Source of the DNA: Forficula auricularia
Taxonomy: Eukaryota; Arthropoda; Insecta; Dermaptera; Forficulidae
NCBI GenBank assembly: GCA_024734495.1
Contig: JALMQS010000903.1
Location: 62,001-126,000, forward strand
Length of the DNA stretch: 64,000 nt
Direction: 5' to 3'
The position numbers and the translations under genes were made by a program. Under the pieces are notes generated by a model that was given only the letters and a program-made list of their open reading frames with translations, ran no database searches and was not told the origin of the DNA. Position 1 is the first letter of the stretch; every line of letters starts with the position of its first letter. Positions 22,939 through 34,131 of the stretch are shown here, piece after piece.

Positions 22939-23946
22939 TCATCTAAATCTATATTCGCTCCCCTTCAGTGCTTCCTGCGATTTTTCCATTACTTCCTCTC
23001 GACTTTTGCTGAAACGCGTTCCACAGCGCAGTGGTTTTTTAACTCGATTGAACAGAAAGAAAGTGAGAGGGAGCCAAATCAGGTGAGATTTGGTGGCTTG
23101 TTGGATGGTATTTGTTGCATTTTTCGTCAAAAACATTTCGAATAATGATGGCACTGTCACCGTCACGGTGCGTTGCTCGTGGTGCAAAATCCACGAGTTT
23201 TCTGCCCGGGTATTCATGGCGGTCTCTTTCGGCGGGTTGCTTCACGCAAACGTCTCATAACGCCCAAATAGTACTTCTTTGTGTTTACTGTCTGGCTTAC
23301 TGGCAAAAATTCATGATGCACTACACCGTTGTTGCAGCAATCGCTTGAAAACCGCGAAAGCATTGCCGCCTACGCACGACTGAAAACGGCGTGTTTTTTT
23401 TGGTCTCTCGGCTTTCATTTGGTGAACGCCATTCTGCTTGCCCTGCAATGTCTGGATTGCGATGTCTGTCCTCCTGTAAACCCACGTCTCGTCTCCGGCA
23501 TCGTGATCCTTTTGATGAATGTAGGATCGGATTGCAGCCTCCGCAAATCTTGTCTTTTCTGTTCACACGGTCTCTTTTTGCGCATGAAATTGAGGTCTTT
23601 GGCTGGCTTTGCCTTGCTACGGCAAAACCGTCAAGCAAAATATCTTGGACGGATCCATAGGCAATGTTCAACCTCTTATCTGGTTGTTGTTGCGGTTATT
23701 ATTAACATTTCTTTTGCTACATCAATGTTTAAAATCGGTTTTCGGTAATAATTTGTGTCTGCCACTGCGTTCATCATCTTCGGTTGACTCACAGCCGCGC
23801 GCGATTACCGCTCGTGCCACTGGTAATGACCGTTTTCTTTAGAGAATCGTTGCCGAAACACTTTTCAACATTTCCAACATTCGCGCACCATTAAATCCGT
23901 TTTTACGCAACTTAATACAAGTTCGTTGTTGCAAATTCAAATCCAT
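22939..23946 (-). pseudogene. mariner 3 transposase, decayed
   Basis: Minus strand from ATG 23946: MDLNLQQRTCIKLRKNGFNG, then ESTEDDERSG, AKPAKDLNFM, a block near VVHHEFLPVSQTVN, YYLGVMRRLREATRRK, a NSWILHHE block, FFLFNRVKKPLR and SREEVMEKSQEALK. These are in order for a mariner whose central block is GVVHHEFLP-type. Many frameshifts and stops are present. HHDNAPxH has become HHEQRT, so the second catalytic Asp is lost. GC content is visibly higher than in the surroundings. Element ends were not identified. Confidence 0.85.
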
Positions 23947-24109
23947 TTCTAGTGTAAAAATCGCCAACACTACGAAATGAATCATATGTAACACGCGCTT
24001 TTTGCAAATATCAAGCTATGACGCTAAGATTTAGAGAATACCAACAACAACAGATGTACCAACTTAACAACAAAAAAACAGAACTCAATCATATGAAACG
24101 ATGGTAGCG

Positions 24110-24490
24110 CCACACACACGGCACCTTTTGGGGGGGGGGGGTGTCAAGAACGATCTAGAGTAGTAGATAGATGGATTTATTCATTGAATGCTCTGGACCA
24201 AAAAAGATAATACAAAAATTGAATATATGGCTTTGTTGCAAGAGGGATACCAGTTAACTATTAAATCTATTTAGATAAATATATATGTGTACTAGGTGGG
24301 ACAGCTAAGGTCCTATGTGCGTATGCATTGTAAATAAATAAAATAAATAAATATGTACTAAAATTGATTTCAATGTCATATCTGCAAGCTGAGATTAAAT
24401 TGAAAGAAAAAACTGAAAACTTTATTGCATGCATGAATCTCTTAAAAAGAGAAGAATAAGATATATTGTCGGTATATGTTTTGGTTATTC
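24110..24490. other. AT-rich, C/G run, nothing recognised
   Basis: Contains a G-run near 24130. No gene supported. Confidence 0.35.
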
Positions 24491-24491
24491 T

Positions 24492-24698
24492 GAATGAACG
24501 AAAATGCAACAGAAGCTAAATATAAAATATGTAGAGATTAGGGGAAAATTCAGTAAACTTAGTAAGAAGTGCTAGAAGCAGTTACGAGATGGAAATTTTG
24601 ACCTTAATAATGCATTCGAATCTGAACGACCATTGAATGTTGACGATGATCACATCATATGCTTATATCCCGAATACGAAATCAACCCATATAAATAA
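24492..24698 (+). pseudogene. mariner 4 transposase fragment
   Basis: One frame from 24495 gives NENATEAKYKICRD. The next, from 24585, gives RDGNFDLNNAFESERPLNVD, DDHIICLYPEY. Together these match the N-terminal domain and linker of a mariner transposase (FRxGNFDL, PRSGRPxxVDDDxI). Stops and a frameshift lie between, and nothing of the catalytic core follows. Its sequence differs from mariner 1, so it is a fourth lineage. Confidence 0.7.
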
Positions 24699-24974
24699 AT
24701 ATCTTGATGTAGTGATTTTCCACGCTGTTTTCTTGCCGTTTCGAAATTTACATATATACTCCATTTGATACCAGTACGCGTATATTTTGATGTGAAAATG
24801 ATCGTAGAAAACATGATGTATCGGATATGTATATAAAATCAATTTATTCTTTTTCAAATTGAGAGATTTATTTTCACATATTTTAAATTTAAACTTCTCT
24901 CTTATTATGTAGAGGGGTTGAAGGAGTTATTCAACCAAAGCAAGAGATACACCGGATCCAATAAAATTCCTTGA

Positions 24975-25025
24975 ATAAAGAGGTTTCGCCCTGAATTTAT
25001 TGGGCTATCTTCAGTTTATTGGGCT
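24975..25025 (-). ncRNA. Hammerhead-like motif, family E
   Basis: Minus strand: AATAAA, CTGAAGA, TA, stem II GCCC...GGGC, GAAAC, CTC, TTTATT. The flanking AATAAA and TTTATT are fully complementary (stem I). The core obeys CUGANGA...GAAA. Stem III is absent. The two extra bases before stem II are atypical. Activity is not shown. Confidence 0.6.
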
Positions 25026-25251
25026 ACAGAAATATATAAAGCGGTGTTTACATTAGTAGTCATAGTTACCATTATATAAATTTGAATTGTTAATGTTGGT
25101 TTATTGACTTTCAATTATACACATATTACCATAAGTACATGTGATTGTTCCTGGTTTTGTCAACAATAAGAAATTTAACTTCATATATTTAGTGTTGTCC
25201 TGGAGTCCAAGATTCAGAGATTAGTGATCTTATACAAATTCTTTTATTATA

Positions 25252-25684
25252 CAGTGAAACCCCTCAAATCCGAACCCCGGAAATTTGAAATCCCGGAAAA
25301 TCCGTACGCAAAAAAGAGAAACTTATTTAATTAGTCATAAAACAATTATGTATATATTCTACATTATAGTATAGCCTTATTTTACATAATTAGTTGGAAA
25401 ATTTAACAAAGAAGTACAGTTAGCATACCTAACAAAGTGTAAATGTGTCTATATATTTATGTCATCCAGGATTGAAAAACGGTAAAAGTTGGTTATTGAA
25501 ATTCTTTAGGTTAATCTAGTTTCCAAAAACAATTAAATAATAATAGAAACACACAAAATATCACTTAATCTTTCACTTGATATCAGTTATCTTCAATTGT
25601 CGAGTATATTTTTGGCTAATCCGAACAAATTGAAATCCGAACAGGCTACAGCCCCAATTAGTTCGGATTTGAGGGGTTTCACTG
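25252..25684. mobile_element. pogo/Tigger-like MITE 1
   Basis: The TIR CAGTGAAACCCCTCAAATCC is inverted at the right end (ggatttgaggggtttcactg). TA flanks both sides (25250-25251, 25685-25686). CAGTGAAACC ends with TA target are typical of pogo-like elements. The 433-bp body has no ORF. Confidence 0.85.
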
Positions 25685-25968
25685 TATATATATAAAAATA
25701 AATGAATCTTATTAGAGGTAATTTATAATCTCATTATCATTTATTTATATTCAAATAGCCCAAATAAGGTTGAATTACTATACTATCATTATACATTTTC
25801 TTAAATTTTATTTTGCTTTCTGTTTTTACATTTTTAATTATTTACTTTATTTTGTATAGACATTTTTTGATTTTTATGTTTCACTCCCAGCAAAGCATAT
25901 GGTACTTCGATCCCAATCAAGAGAATAATTCACGGCTCAGATCACACAAGATAGATGTATAGATGTTG

Positions 25969-26381
25969 CAGTAAAAGCTCCGTTTTTTAGTAAGAACGGG
26001 TTCTTACTAAATAGTTAAAACGCGTTTCACTGAATATCTATGTGGCAACTAGAGTTTACTGATGTTGGTTGAGTTTGGTTCAAAGGGCTAGAATCTTCAT
26101 TTTTGACCTTCCGCCTCATTATGGGTGTTTATTTCCAAAAAGTTTTAGGCGAAAATGTCAAAAATTACATCCTCTACAACTTTGCTTCTAATTTTTGACA
26201 TTTTAGTTTAAAAATTTTTGAAAATAAACAACCAAAATGAGGTGGAAGGTCAAAAATGAATATTCTAGACCTTTGAACCTAACTCAACCAACATCAGTAA
26301 ACTCTAGTTGCCACAAAGGTATTCAGTGAAACACGTTTTAATTAGTAAAAACCCGTTCTTACTAAAAACGGGGTTTTACTG
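25969..26381. mobile_element. pogo-like MITE 2
   Basis: TIR CAGTAAAAGCTCCGTTTT left, and right the reverse complement of CAGTAAAACCCCGTTTTTAG. The arms continue inward through agtaagaacggg, agtttactgatgttggttga and tgaccttccgcctcat. The flanks are ttg and caa, not a clear TA, so the class is less certain than for MITE 1. Confidence 0.7.
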
Positions 26382-26389
26382 CAACATAA

Positions 26390-28280
26390 ACATTGGACAA
26401 TCCTATGCAATCTCTTTTAAAATTGACCGCCTTGTCTCCTTCAACCCACTACAAATTTATCACAGTCACGATCTCCAAAAACTTATCTTGTTATGTTAAG
26501 AAAATAATGTATTATTACGCAAACCGAATCAGGTAGATGATAATAACTCTTCTGTGTCTAATCAATCAGCTTATTCTAATTAAAAAATGGCTTTACAAAC
26601 ACTTAGTAACGACTCAGGCGTCCTGCATTACTATACAGTCCGATTGTGGTTTTGTTAAAAGTTAACTTCATAGAATATTTGAATATTGACGATAATGAAT
26701 TGAATATTGGATACATTCTGGAGCTAAAATTTCCAAGAATGATACTCTGTATCTCTCGGCACTTTAGGGCAATAAGCACATGAAGATCTTGAGGTAATGT
26801 TTTATACCTACAATACTGCCTTAAATATATTCTAAATTTTCCTCGTGATTACCTTTTTCTGGTACCCTAAAGACTACCGTAAAAATAAATAGGAATGATG
26901 ATGGAAAAATACTACATTTAAAACAATTTAAAAACATGAAATTCTTTTTTCCTATTTAGCCTAGATATTTTAAGTCCTTTTATTTCCTAATAAAGTCTCT
27001 TTATCTACTAATAGAATTTGGCAAATCTCTCAAATAACCCTTCTCGCTTTTTTTCACTTTCTTTTCTTTGGGTGAGGTAAATCAGAAACCAATAACATCT
27101 AATCTGATTCACTTGTGTCAAAGTAGAAATTGAAAGAGTTTCGAGATAACCATCTCTAGTAGCTTTTTTAAGTCTACAGCATCATGCTCACATACCATCG
27201 AGTTAAATGGACGCCTTTAAATAAACTAGCAATTTATTCTAATTGATACTTTCACCCTAGACATTTAATCTTCCCATTCATTTTGTTTCGTTCCATAGTA
27301 CAAGTCATTGTCCTTTTTTGACAATCCATTTGCGAGTAGCGTTGCGAGAACCTTGCTCTCTTTACATACAGTTTTTAGGTCCCATGCCAAAAACGTTAAA
27401 ATTCTGAACCCTTTGGTGTTATGACTCCCTTGTCCGCCCTCCCCTTTTCCTAACAACCTGTAGCTTATAAGCTTATAAGGTATGAAAACTGGGAACTTTG
27501 CCATGTAGTTTAAGTTTCATAATCTATTCGCTCATGTCGAAAAAAATAAAGTACCTACCCTAAAATTGAAAATCGCTAATGAAATTTTTTTGTAAATCTC
27601 ATTGACTGGTATACCCTTAAATTGATCTTATAAAATTATATTAATATTATATTATATTAAACTTATTATCTTATAATTTGTATTATGATACCCCAATCTG
27701 TCCCCATGAGTTTTGTCGAATTACTTCAATATTAGATTAAAGCGTATGGGGATTCGATTTCGAATCCTGCACGAAGAGGTTGACGATGGAAATAATTGCG
27801 TTAATAAATTCGTTTTAATAATTTATATTTATTAACAACTTGACGTATTAAATATATATATATACAACAAAACTTTTCTTATTCCAAATACAAACAAACA
27901 AAAACTCAGCAACAACTCAACTATAACTTGACTTTACTCTATAACAATAACTTAAAAACTAGCTTCTTTGTCGCCAAATCATGCCATCTCATCTTTTGGA
28001 AGTTCAGAGATGCCTACACACACGAGATTGGCTCATCCGAAAACCTACACCAAACTCGAGGTGCGAATTCGGAGATATTCTCTCTTGACAAGTTTACTAA
28101 TTCGCTAGTATTGCAAGTTACCTCCATTCTGTAAATTTTCACCATTTGATATATTATAAAAATACATATATTAAAATTCAATAAAGTAGCCAAAAAGTTC
28201 AAGTACTTTTGATGATAATTATTTGAGTTGTTAACTTGTTATAAAACAGTTAGTTTGACTGACAGATGCAAAACACTACA
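26390..28280. other. Long unassigned stretch
   Basis: No gene recognised. Minus frame 27265-27504 (79 codons) and frames in 27928-28202 are less AT-biased than the surroundings but match nothing I know. Near 27745-27770 ggattcgatttcgaatcctg forms a small dyad that resembles a tRNA-like T arm. Confidence 0.35.
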
Positions 28281-28380
28281 GACCACTTGGAGGCCATTCA
28301 TAAATTATGTAAAGCATTTTTTGTGGCTAGTCCCCCCTGTGTAAGACATCATAAGATTTTGATTCCCCCCCCCCCCTCCC

Positions 28381-29070
28381 TTAAGGTAGTTCTTTCACCA
28401 TTTGGATTTTCTTAGGATTTTTTGAAAGTTAGAGGGATTATTATTTAAATACTTCTGCATCGATTGGTGGCAAAACGAAATTTATGAACAATATAGTTCC
28501 GGAGATATTAAATTCCTAAGATAGAGTTTTTCAGACTCTTATACATTGGACTATAAGGGATATCGGAAAGTTTACATACATTTTTAATTATAATTAAGAA
28601 CCTCTTCTTACCATTGTTATAAAAAACTAAACTAACATTAAACAATAATACATTTTTTAAGAAAAGTTTAATATGAATAAATAATGAAAAATGTATAATC
28701 AAAAATTTACACTAAAAACAAGCTTGGCAACAACGCATTCATTTAACCTAAAAAGTCGGTTAACTTTAGTACTTTTTTTGACGTTTTTTCGATTCAGCCA
28801 TTGTCTCAACAGCTTTCAATCGCTTATTAAAAACTTTTTGTTTTATAAATCTTCCTTCAAAATGTGTACTTTATCTGACATTTCTATGATAAAATATATA
28901 CAAGCTCGGACAGTGTTGCCAGATTTATCAAACGAGGACGGGATTGGCTAATAGTCGTACATAAACAGCAAAAAGTTTTGGGCTTATGAATTATGAATCC
29001 TTATTGTCTGTTCTATATACTCTAGCATTAACTTTTTTGCTAGTATTGTCGCGAAACAACTAGGCCTTAA
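28381..29070. mobile_element. TTAA-flanked MITE type II, copy 2
   Basis: TTAA borders, left TIR GGTAGTTCTTTC, right end cgcgaaacaactaggcc. Interior blocks are shared with 13105-13736. It was inserted beside a run of C (28366-28377). Confidence 0.8.
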
Positions 29071-29389
29071 TAATAAATTTTCGTAAGGAATGAAAAAATT
29101 TACAAAAAATAAACGTCTGTTTAATTAAATATATTGCTATTTCACTACTTTTAATTATATTATGTACATTTTCATTGCTAAAAGTATATAAATATATAAT
29201 GTTTATAACATAAATATAATACAAATGAACGGATTAATGATTTCTTCAGGAGAGTTATGTCCCTGGCTATCACATAAAGTAAAACCCATTATTTTTTATT
29301 ATCTTTAATGCCAAATAGGTTGTTAACTCGTGTTCCATTTAAAAGAATTGTTAACTTGAAATTGACAACTTTTTTATTTTTTGTTTCAG

Positions 29390-29513
29390 AGGCACTAGTG
29401 GCATTGACATCGACTTGAGGCGAGTAGATATTGATCAATGCCCTCTTCCGACTGGCAGTACTCAACTCAATATCTTTGCTGCATCTGACAAATGCAAAAA
29501 GCGGACAACAGAG
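29390..29513 (+). CDS. GPR158-like: GPR158/GPR179-like receptor, exon 1 of those seen
   Basis: Exon with acceptor ttttttgtttcag and donor gag|gtaagc. The first base completes a codon from an unseen exon. The remaining 41 codons begin GTSGIDIDLRRVDIDQCP and end DKCKKRTTE, finishing in phase 0. Known of the family: GPR158-type receptors carry a Cache domain and then a cysteine-rich EGF-like stalk before the membrane. The VDIDQCP...DKC block is the start of that stalk, outside the cell. Base composition is much richer in GC than the flanking introns. The next exon is 14.9 kb downstream and in phase. The upstream exons (signal peptide, Cache domain) were not found in 1-29389. Confidence 0.85.
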
Positions 29514-29947
29514 GTAAGCAAATAAAACACATTATCAGTCTATAACCTGCCGTCTTTTTTCTTTCACTCACTTAAATTTTTATATAAAAACTAACAGAAT
29601 ACCTTCAACTCCAACCCAATTCCTGAAATTCTTTCTTCTTTTCACTATACAAGGGTCCACCGTGGACTACAGGTTCTACTTCTTGTATCAATATCATTAG
29701 AAAAAAATTATATAATTATAAAAATAGATTTAAAACTTTTCATTGAAATTTTCACTTGAAAATTTTTGAGGTTTCTTAAATTTAATAAACCATTTTCGAA
29801 ATTCGTGTTTGTATTTAAACTTTTATATTTATTTACTTAAATTGACCTACGAATTTTGAAGTAATTCAAAAATATTATAAAAATGGATGATTCAGACCAT
29901 CACGCTTACACTACATATTTTTATATACTTATATACTGTAGTATATT

Positions 29948-30784
29948 AGAGTGGCCTTATTTTGAGTATTTTCGAATTTTTATGCTCCCAGAGGCAGTTC
30001 CGTAACTAGGGCGGTGCCAGTGGTGCCCAGGCACAGGGCGCAGAAATGACCAGGCCAAGCTTGGTTTTGTATTTTGGCAAATATTTTCGAATAAACTTTT
30101 TTTTGTACCTAATTTATAAATACTTATTCAAAATTCTAGCAAGTACCTATACATTTTTTTCAAAGGCGCAGTTATATAAGCTCACACCGGGCCCATATAA
30201 GGCTAGTTACGGCTCTGCCCAGAGGCTCTTATTGTTTGAAATGAATAAAAAAATTATCCCCAATTTTCAAGTCTCTATCTCAATTTTAACCTTTGCCAAA
30301 CAGCGATTCAAGTTCCCCTTCTAAATAACATGGGGTTTTTGGCATTAAACGATCAATTTTTTATTTCGGCCAAAGTAATGGATCAACAAATTTGAAAATC
30401 TGTAAACTCTATTCTTTTAATAGTAGCTATCTTTCATAATTTTTACAGATTTTTAGCTATTATAATTTTGGAGTCTATAACTTACAAACGCTAAGATATA
30501 GCAGTATTTTATCTAGATGTATTCCATAATTATAATAGCTTAAAATCTGTAAAAATTCAGAAGGATAGTTAGTATTATGAGGATAATGTCTACAGAGTTT
30601 CATACTTTGGTCAGAATAAAAAATTAATCGTTCAATGCCAAAACCCCATGTTATTTAGATGGAAAACTTACATCGCTGTTCAGCAAAGGTTAAAATTGAG
30701 ATAGAGGAGATTTATTTATTTGAAACCAGATGAGTCTTGAGGAGCATAAAAATTAGAAAATACCCAAAATAAGAGCCACTCTTA
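29948..30784. mobile_element. Foldback MITE (GTGGCCTTATTTTG ends), copy 1
   Basis: Left arm agagtggccttattttgagt with attttcgaatttttatgctcc. The right arm at 30730-30784 is its reverse complement. The inner arms (ccccaatttt..., acatggggtttttggcatt, tgtaaaaat) are also inverted. Its left arm is split by a hAT element at 29995-30217. Sister copy at 54534-55168. Confidence 0.85.
29995..30217. mobile_element. Non-autonomous hAT, perfect 8-bp TSD, nested
   Basis: Ends CAGTTCCGTAACTAGGGCGG and ctagttacggctctg. The flanking 8-bp duplication CCCAGAGG is exact (29987-29994 and 30218-30225). 223 bp with no ORF. It interrupts the left arm of the foldback MITE, so it is the younger insertion. Confidence 0.95.
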
Positions 30785-30789
30785 TATAT

Positions 30790-31880
30790 GATGTACATAC
30801 AAGTATTGAATTTAAGACGTTAATTACTTATATGAGAAAGATATGAGATAAAATAATTTAGATTTAACAAGGAATTTAGTATAACTGTTTGAGTTCTTAA
30901 AGTATTTATTATTTTACAAAAACTTTTTTCTGATATTTAAATTCTTCGTTTTTTGTTTTTTGCTATTAATTTGGAGCATGCAGGTACATATACAAAACGA
31001 TAAAACCTATCAAAAAACATAAAACAACTCACTCACTCATTTAAAAAGACATTTAGCATTCTTTTTTATATCCTTATCTTCAGTTTTGGCCTACTAAACG
31101 TTTTACATTTTTTTCCCAGCTTTGTTGACTCGATTTTGGTCCGAGATAGAGCCCGCATGAGTCGAGATAAATTTCTGCCACTGTGATTTCCTTCTTTATG
31201 AAATTGAAGAGTGATAATTTAATTTATCCTTTGTCCTTTATGCCTTGGTGCTTTATTTGTGATTTTCTGGTGTGTAGCTTGGGTTATTTACTCTGATCCA
31301 GCTAGAACTTATGTTTAGGATTGTTTAGGATTTACATAAAAAGCTTTAGAGACAAACATTGCGCTTTCCAAATGAAATCCTGGAAACAAATAAAACATTG
31401 AAAAGAAGCAAAAAAGAAAAGAAAATATTTTGTTACTTAAATATAGTTCAAAATCAAGCGAAATAATAAATTATTAACATAGGTATTTAGATTTTTTGTA
31501 ATGATATTAATACAAGAAGTTACACCAAAATGATAAAACCTCTGCGATGGACCTTCTATCTTGGAAAGAAGAAGAAATTTCAAGGATTTGGTCGAAGATT
31601 ATTTACTTAATATCTTATTTATAGTATTAAATAATAATTCTTGTATATACATATAAATTAATATAGAATCAGTTTCTCTAAATCGGCTCTAACGATTTCG
31701 ATGAAAATCACGGTGATTTTTGGGTCCAGGAATCGATCTGTCGGGGTCTCATTTTCGGGTAAATTTAATTAAATTTCCTGTGATCAAACACACAAGTAAG
31801 AGAGGGGTAGGTTTCAAGGGGTTCAACCCCTCCCCTCCATGCATATAACACAATTAAAATTTTCATTAAATTTAAAGTTT
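30790..31880. other. Intronic, nothing recognised
   Basis: AT-rich. 31670-31830 (ggctctaacgatttcgatg, gggtctcattttcggg) is less AT-biased but has no sustained frame. Confidence 0.4.
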
Positions 31881-31882
31881 TT

Positions 31883-32030
31883 GCCGAGAGTAGCAGAATT
31901 TTTATATATTGAAGGAGACAATAAAAGAGTGTGTCTTCTGCTGGAATTATAAATTTTATTTATTTATAACGAGATTATAGTTTCGAGGGCTTTGCCCTCT
32001 TCATCAGTCTATTACAATGTATTCACAGGA
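31883..32030 (-). mobile_element. Hammerhead family A terminal repeat, copy 2
   Basis: The + strand order is GCCGAGAGTAGCAGAATT, gaaggagacaataaaagagt, gtgtcttctgctgg, tttataacgaga, then the reverse complement of the ribozyme core. Only one arm is present; no facing partner is seen nearby. Confidence 0.75.
31955..32025 (-). ncRNA. Hammerhead-like ribozyme motif, family A
   Basis: Minus strand: TGTAATAGA, CTGATGA, A, stem II GAGGGC-aaa-GCCCTC, GAAAC, TATA, GTC, then TCGTTATA. C(TATA)G gives a one-pair stem III with GUC as cleavage triplet. Flanks TGTAATAGA and TCGTTATA pair as stem I with one bulged A. All core positions of CUGANGA...GAAA are intact. Only the extra A at the base of stem II is atypical. 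Confidence 0.75.
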
Positions 32031-32479
32031 ATTAATTTATGAATGAAAGTTTAAAATCTTTCATGTGGTTAGGTTAAGAAAATATACAGTGTGGGTAAGT
32101 TCAGAATTGAAATTTGTACTTGTTTTATTATTTTGGCTGTAGGTGGCTTTCGTGAAGTTTATATTTTAGCCTCTATTTTTAAAATAAAGCTTTCGGGAAT
32201 TTCTATTTTTCGATTTAAGAATTTTTTGGTGAATTATTGTATGATTTTAAAATTTCCAACGATTCGAAAATACTAATTTTTAAGGGATCTAATTCTGATC
32301 TAATTAATTTAATATTTGATTCATCTGGAAAACAATGTTTCTCGGAGATTAAATGGTCTGCAAATGCACTATGCCCTGAACTCCCTTTAAAAACCCTTTT
32401 GTGTTCCGAAATGTTTCTCGGAGATTAAATGGTCTGCAAATGCACTATACCCTGAACTCCCTTTAAAAACCCTTTTGTG

Positions 32480-32680
32480 TTCCGAAATGTAATTATTACT
32501 ACTGCTGAGAATGAAATACAATATATTATTGTTACTGCCACTGAAAGAGGAGACAGAGGGAATGCCGCATTGGATTTCCTTCACTGACTTTTCAAAACCC
32601 TGAAGAAGGAGGGAATAGCCTCCGAAACGTCGGTTTTATGAATAAAAAGATAGTGTAAATTATCTTCTTCTTTTTTGGAC
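32480..32680 (+). mobile_element. Hammerhead family B variant, partial copy
   Basis: Contains gctgagaatgaaatac, gttactgccactgaaagagg and a core at 32600-32633: CTGAAGA, A, GGAGG...CCTCC, GAAAC, GTC, with flanks AAACC and GGTTTT pairing as stem I. The same subfamily occurs at 46775-46930. Confidence 0.7.
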
Positions 32681-32861
32681 TGCCTCATCAATATCCACTT
32701 AATTCACTTATCAGTCCGTCTCCAAAAATTACTCCAATCTTATTAAAACACTCCTGAAGATGGCCGTGAGTACACAACTAACTTACAATGAAATCTTACG
32801 TCTATACGGGAAGAAGGCATCAGTGACCTTTAAGAATATCAACAATAATTACATAAAGATT

Positions 32862-33228
32862 TGATATTTTGACCCCAAAAGGGGTTTAGGAGGGGGGCGC
32901 ACGAATGAAAATTATCAAATAACTCCTAAACTATTAACTCCACGGTAAATTTTATTATGAGTAAAGTTGTAGGGGATGTGATTATTGACAACTTTTGTTT
33001 AAAAAAAATTCCCCCGAAAACCCCCAAAAAGGGGGGGTCAAAATATGAAAAAAGCAGGGTGGAGAAGGGGGTTGAGGTGAGGGCCCAGAGACGGGGTGGG
33101 GCGGAGTGGAGGGGTTGGGGCGGGAGTGGAGGCCGCGGGGTTCGTGGTGGTGGTGGTGGTGGTGGTGGTGGGGGGGGGGGGGGGCCCTGGCCAGCAAGAC
33201 GGCCGCCGGGGGTGGGCCTTGCAGCTAG
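32862..33228 (+). mobile_element. Helitron, 5'-truncated, copy with GGT tract
   Basis: Starts within the body (gatattttgaccccaaaagg, gggcgcacgaatgaaaatta). It ends with ggccgccgggggtgggcc, then ttgcagCTAG and T. Includes a (GGT)n tract and a G run at 33140-33183. Confidence 0.75.
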
Positions 33229-33349
33229 TATATATAAAATTAAGGTTTTGTCTGTACATTGGGGTGGTGGGTGGGTTTCGGGGGTGGGGTGTTCGAGGGG
33301 TAGGAGTCCAGGGTTAGCAAGAGGGCCGCCGAAGGCGGCCGCACGCTAG
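33229..33349 (+). mobile_element. Minimal 120-bp Helitron joined head-to-tail
   Basis: Immediately after the preceding CTAG comes tatataaaattaaggttttg (Helitron 5' sequence). It then switches to G-rich tail and a hairpin ggccgcc-gaa-ggcggcc, gcacgCTAG, T. Both ends are present but nearly the whole body is deleted. Confidence 0.7.
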
Positions 33350-33383
33350 TATTACCCTAAAAGACCAATTTTTTTACCAAAAA

Positions 33384-33972
33384 AGCTGATGTGGCCAACC
33401 ACATGACTTTACCATACACCTGGCGCCTCTCTTATATTTAAGACTATTTTAATAGAAATATTAGTTTTCTTCGATTTTTGAACCCCCCCCCCCCCCCCCT
33501 TCTCAGCTCTTAATCTCAGAGCACCAAAACTATATATGTGAAATTTTGATTTGATATTCTTTAGTTTTACCATATAGGGTATGGCCAAGTATTGTAATCG
33601 TACAAAAAAAAAAAGAGTTTTTTTCTTCGTTTTTCCGCTATATCTCAAAAACGTCTGGAAATATTTTGATAAAAAAAAATGAGCGAATCCATGGCATTTT
33701 GGTCTACAAAAAAACCCTTATCTAGTTTTTGAGATAGAGCGAACACAAAATTTAGTAATATAGATTTTGACAAAATAATTAATATCTCGTAAAATATAAT
33801 TTTTTTGATGTCCACTCATAAGGGCTTTTTTATAGACCAAAATGCTATAGTTTCGCTAATTTTTTTTTTCAAAACAGTTTCAGCTGTTTTTGAAAAAACG
33901 AAGCAAAAAAAAAACACTTTTTTTCATGTACAATTACAATACTTGACCAGACTCTGTATGGTAAAGTAAAAA
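33384..33972. mobile_element. MITE with TTTACCATAC ends, copy 1
   Basis: Left end agctgatgtggccaaccaca then tgactttaccatacacctgg; right end actctgtatggtaaagtaaa. The interior includes a C-run at 33481-33498 and inverted word pairs around aaaacgtctggaaatatttt. Related copies at 46928-47215, 48315-48760, 56456-57158 and 59412-60112. Confidence 0.7.
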
Positions 33973-34131
33973 TATTAAGAGTTTCTTTCTTCTTTAGTCC
34001 TTGTTTGCATGATAATTGATAATATATAAAATACAAAGAAATTTATATTACAAAATAAGTGTAAATTATATTATAATTCTTATCAACGCCGATGAAATCA
34101 CCATTATAACATGATATAGGTATTATCTTAA

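Noticed and set aside
32957..33349. 130-codon Gly/Arg-rich ORF
   Set aside because: Runs through a GGT microsatellite and two Helitron ends.
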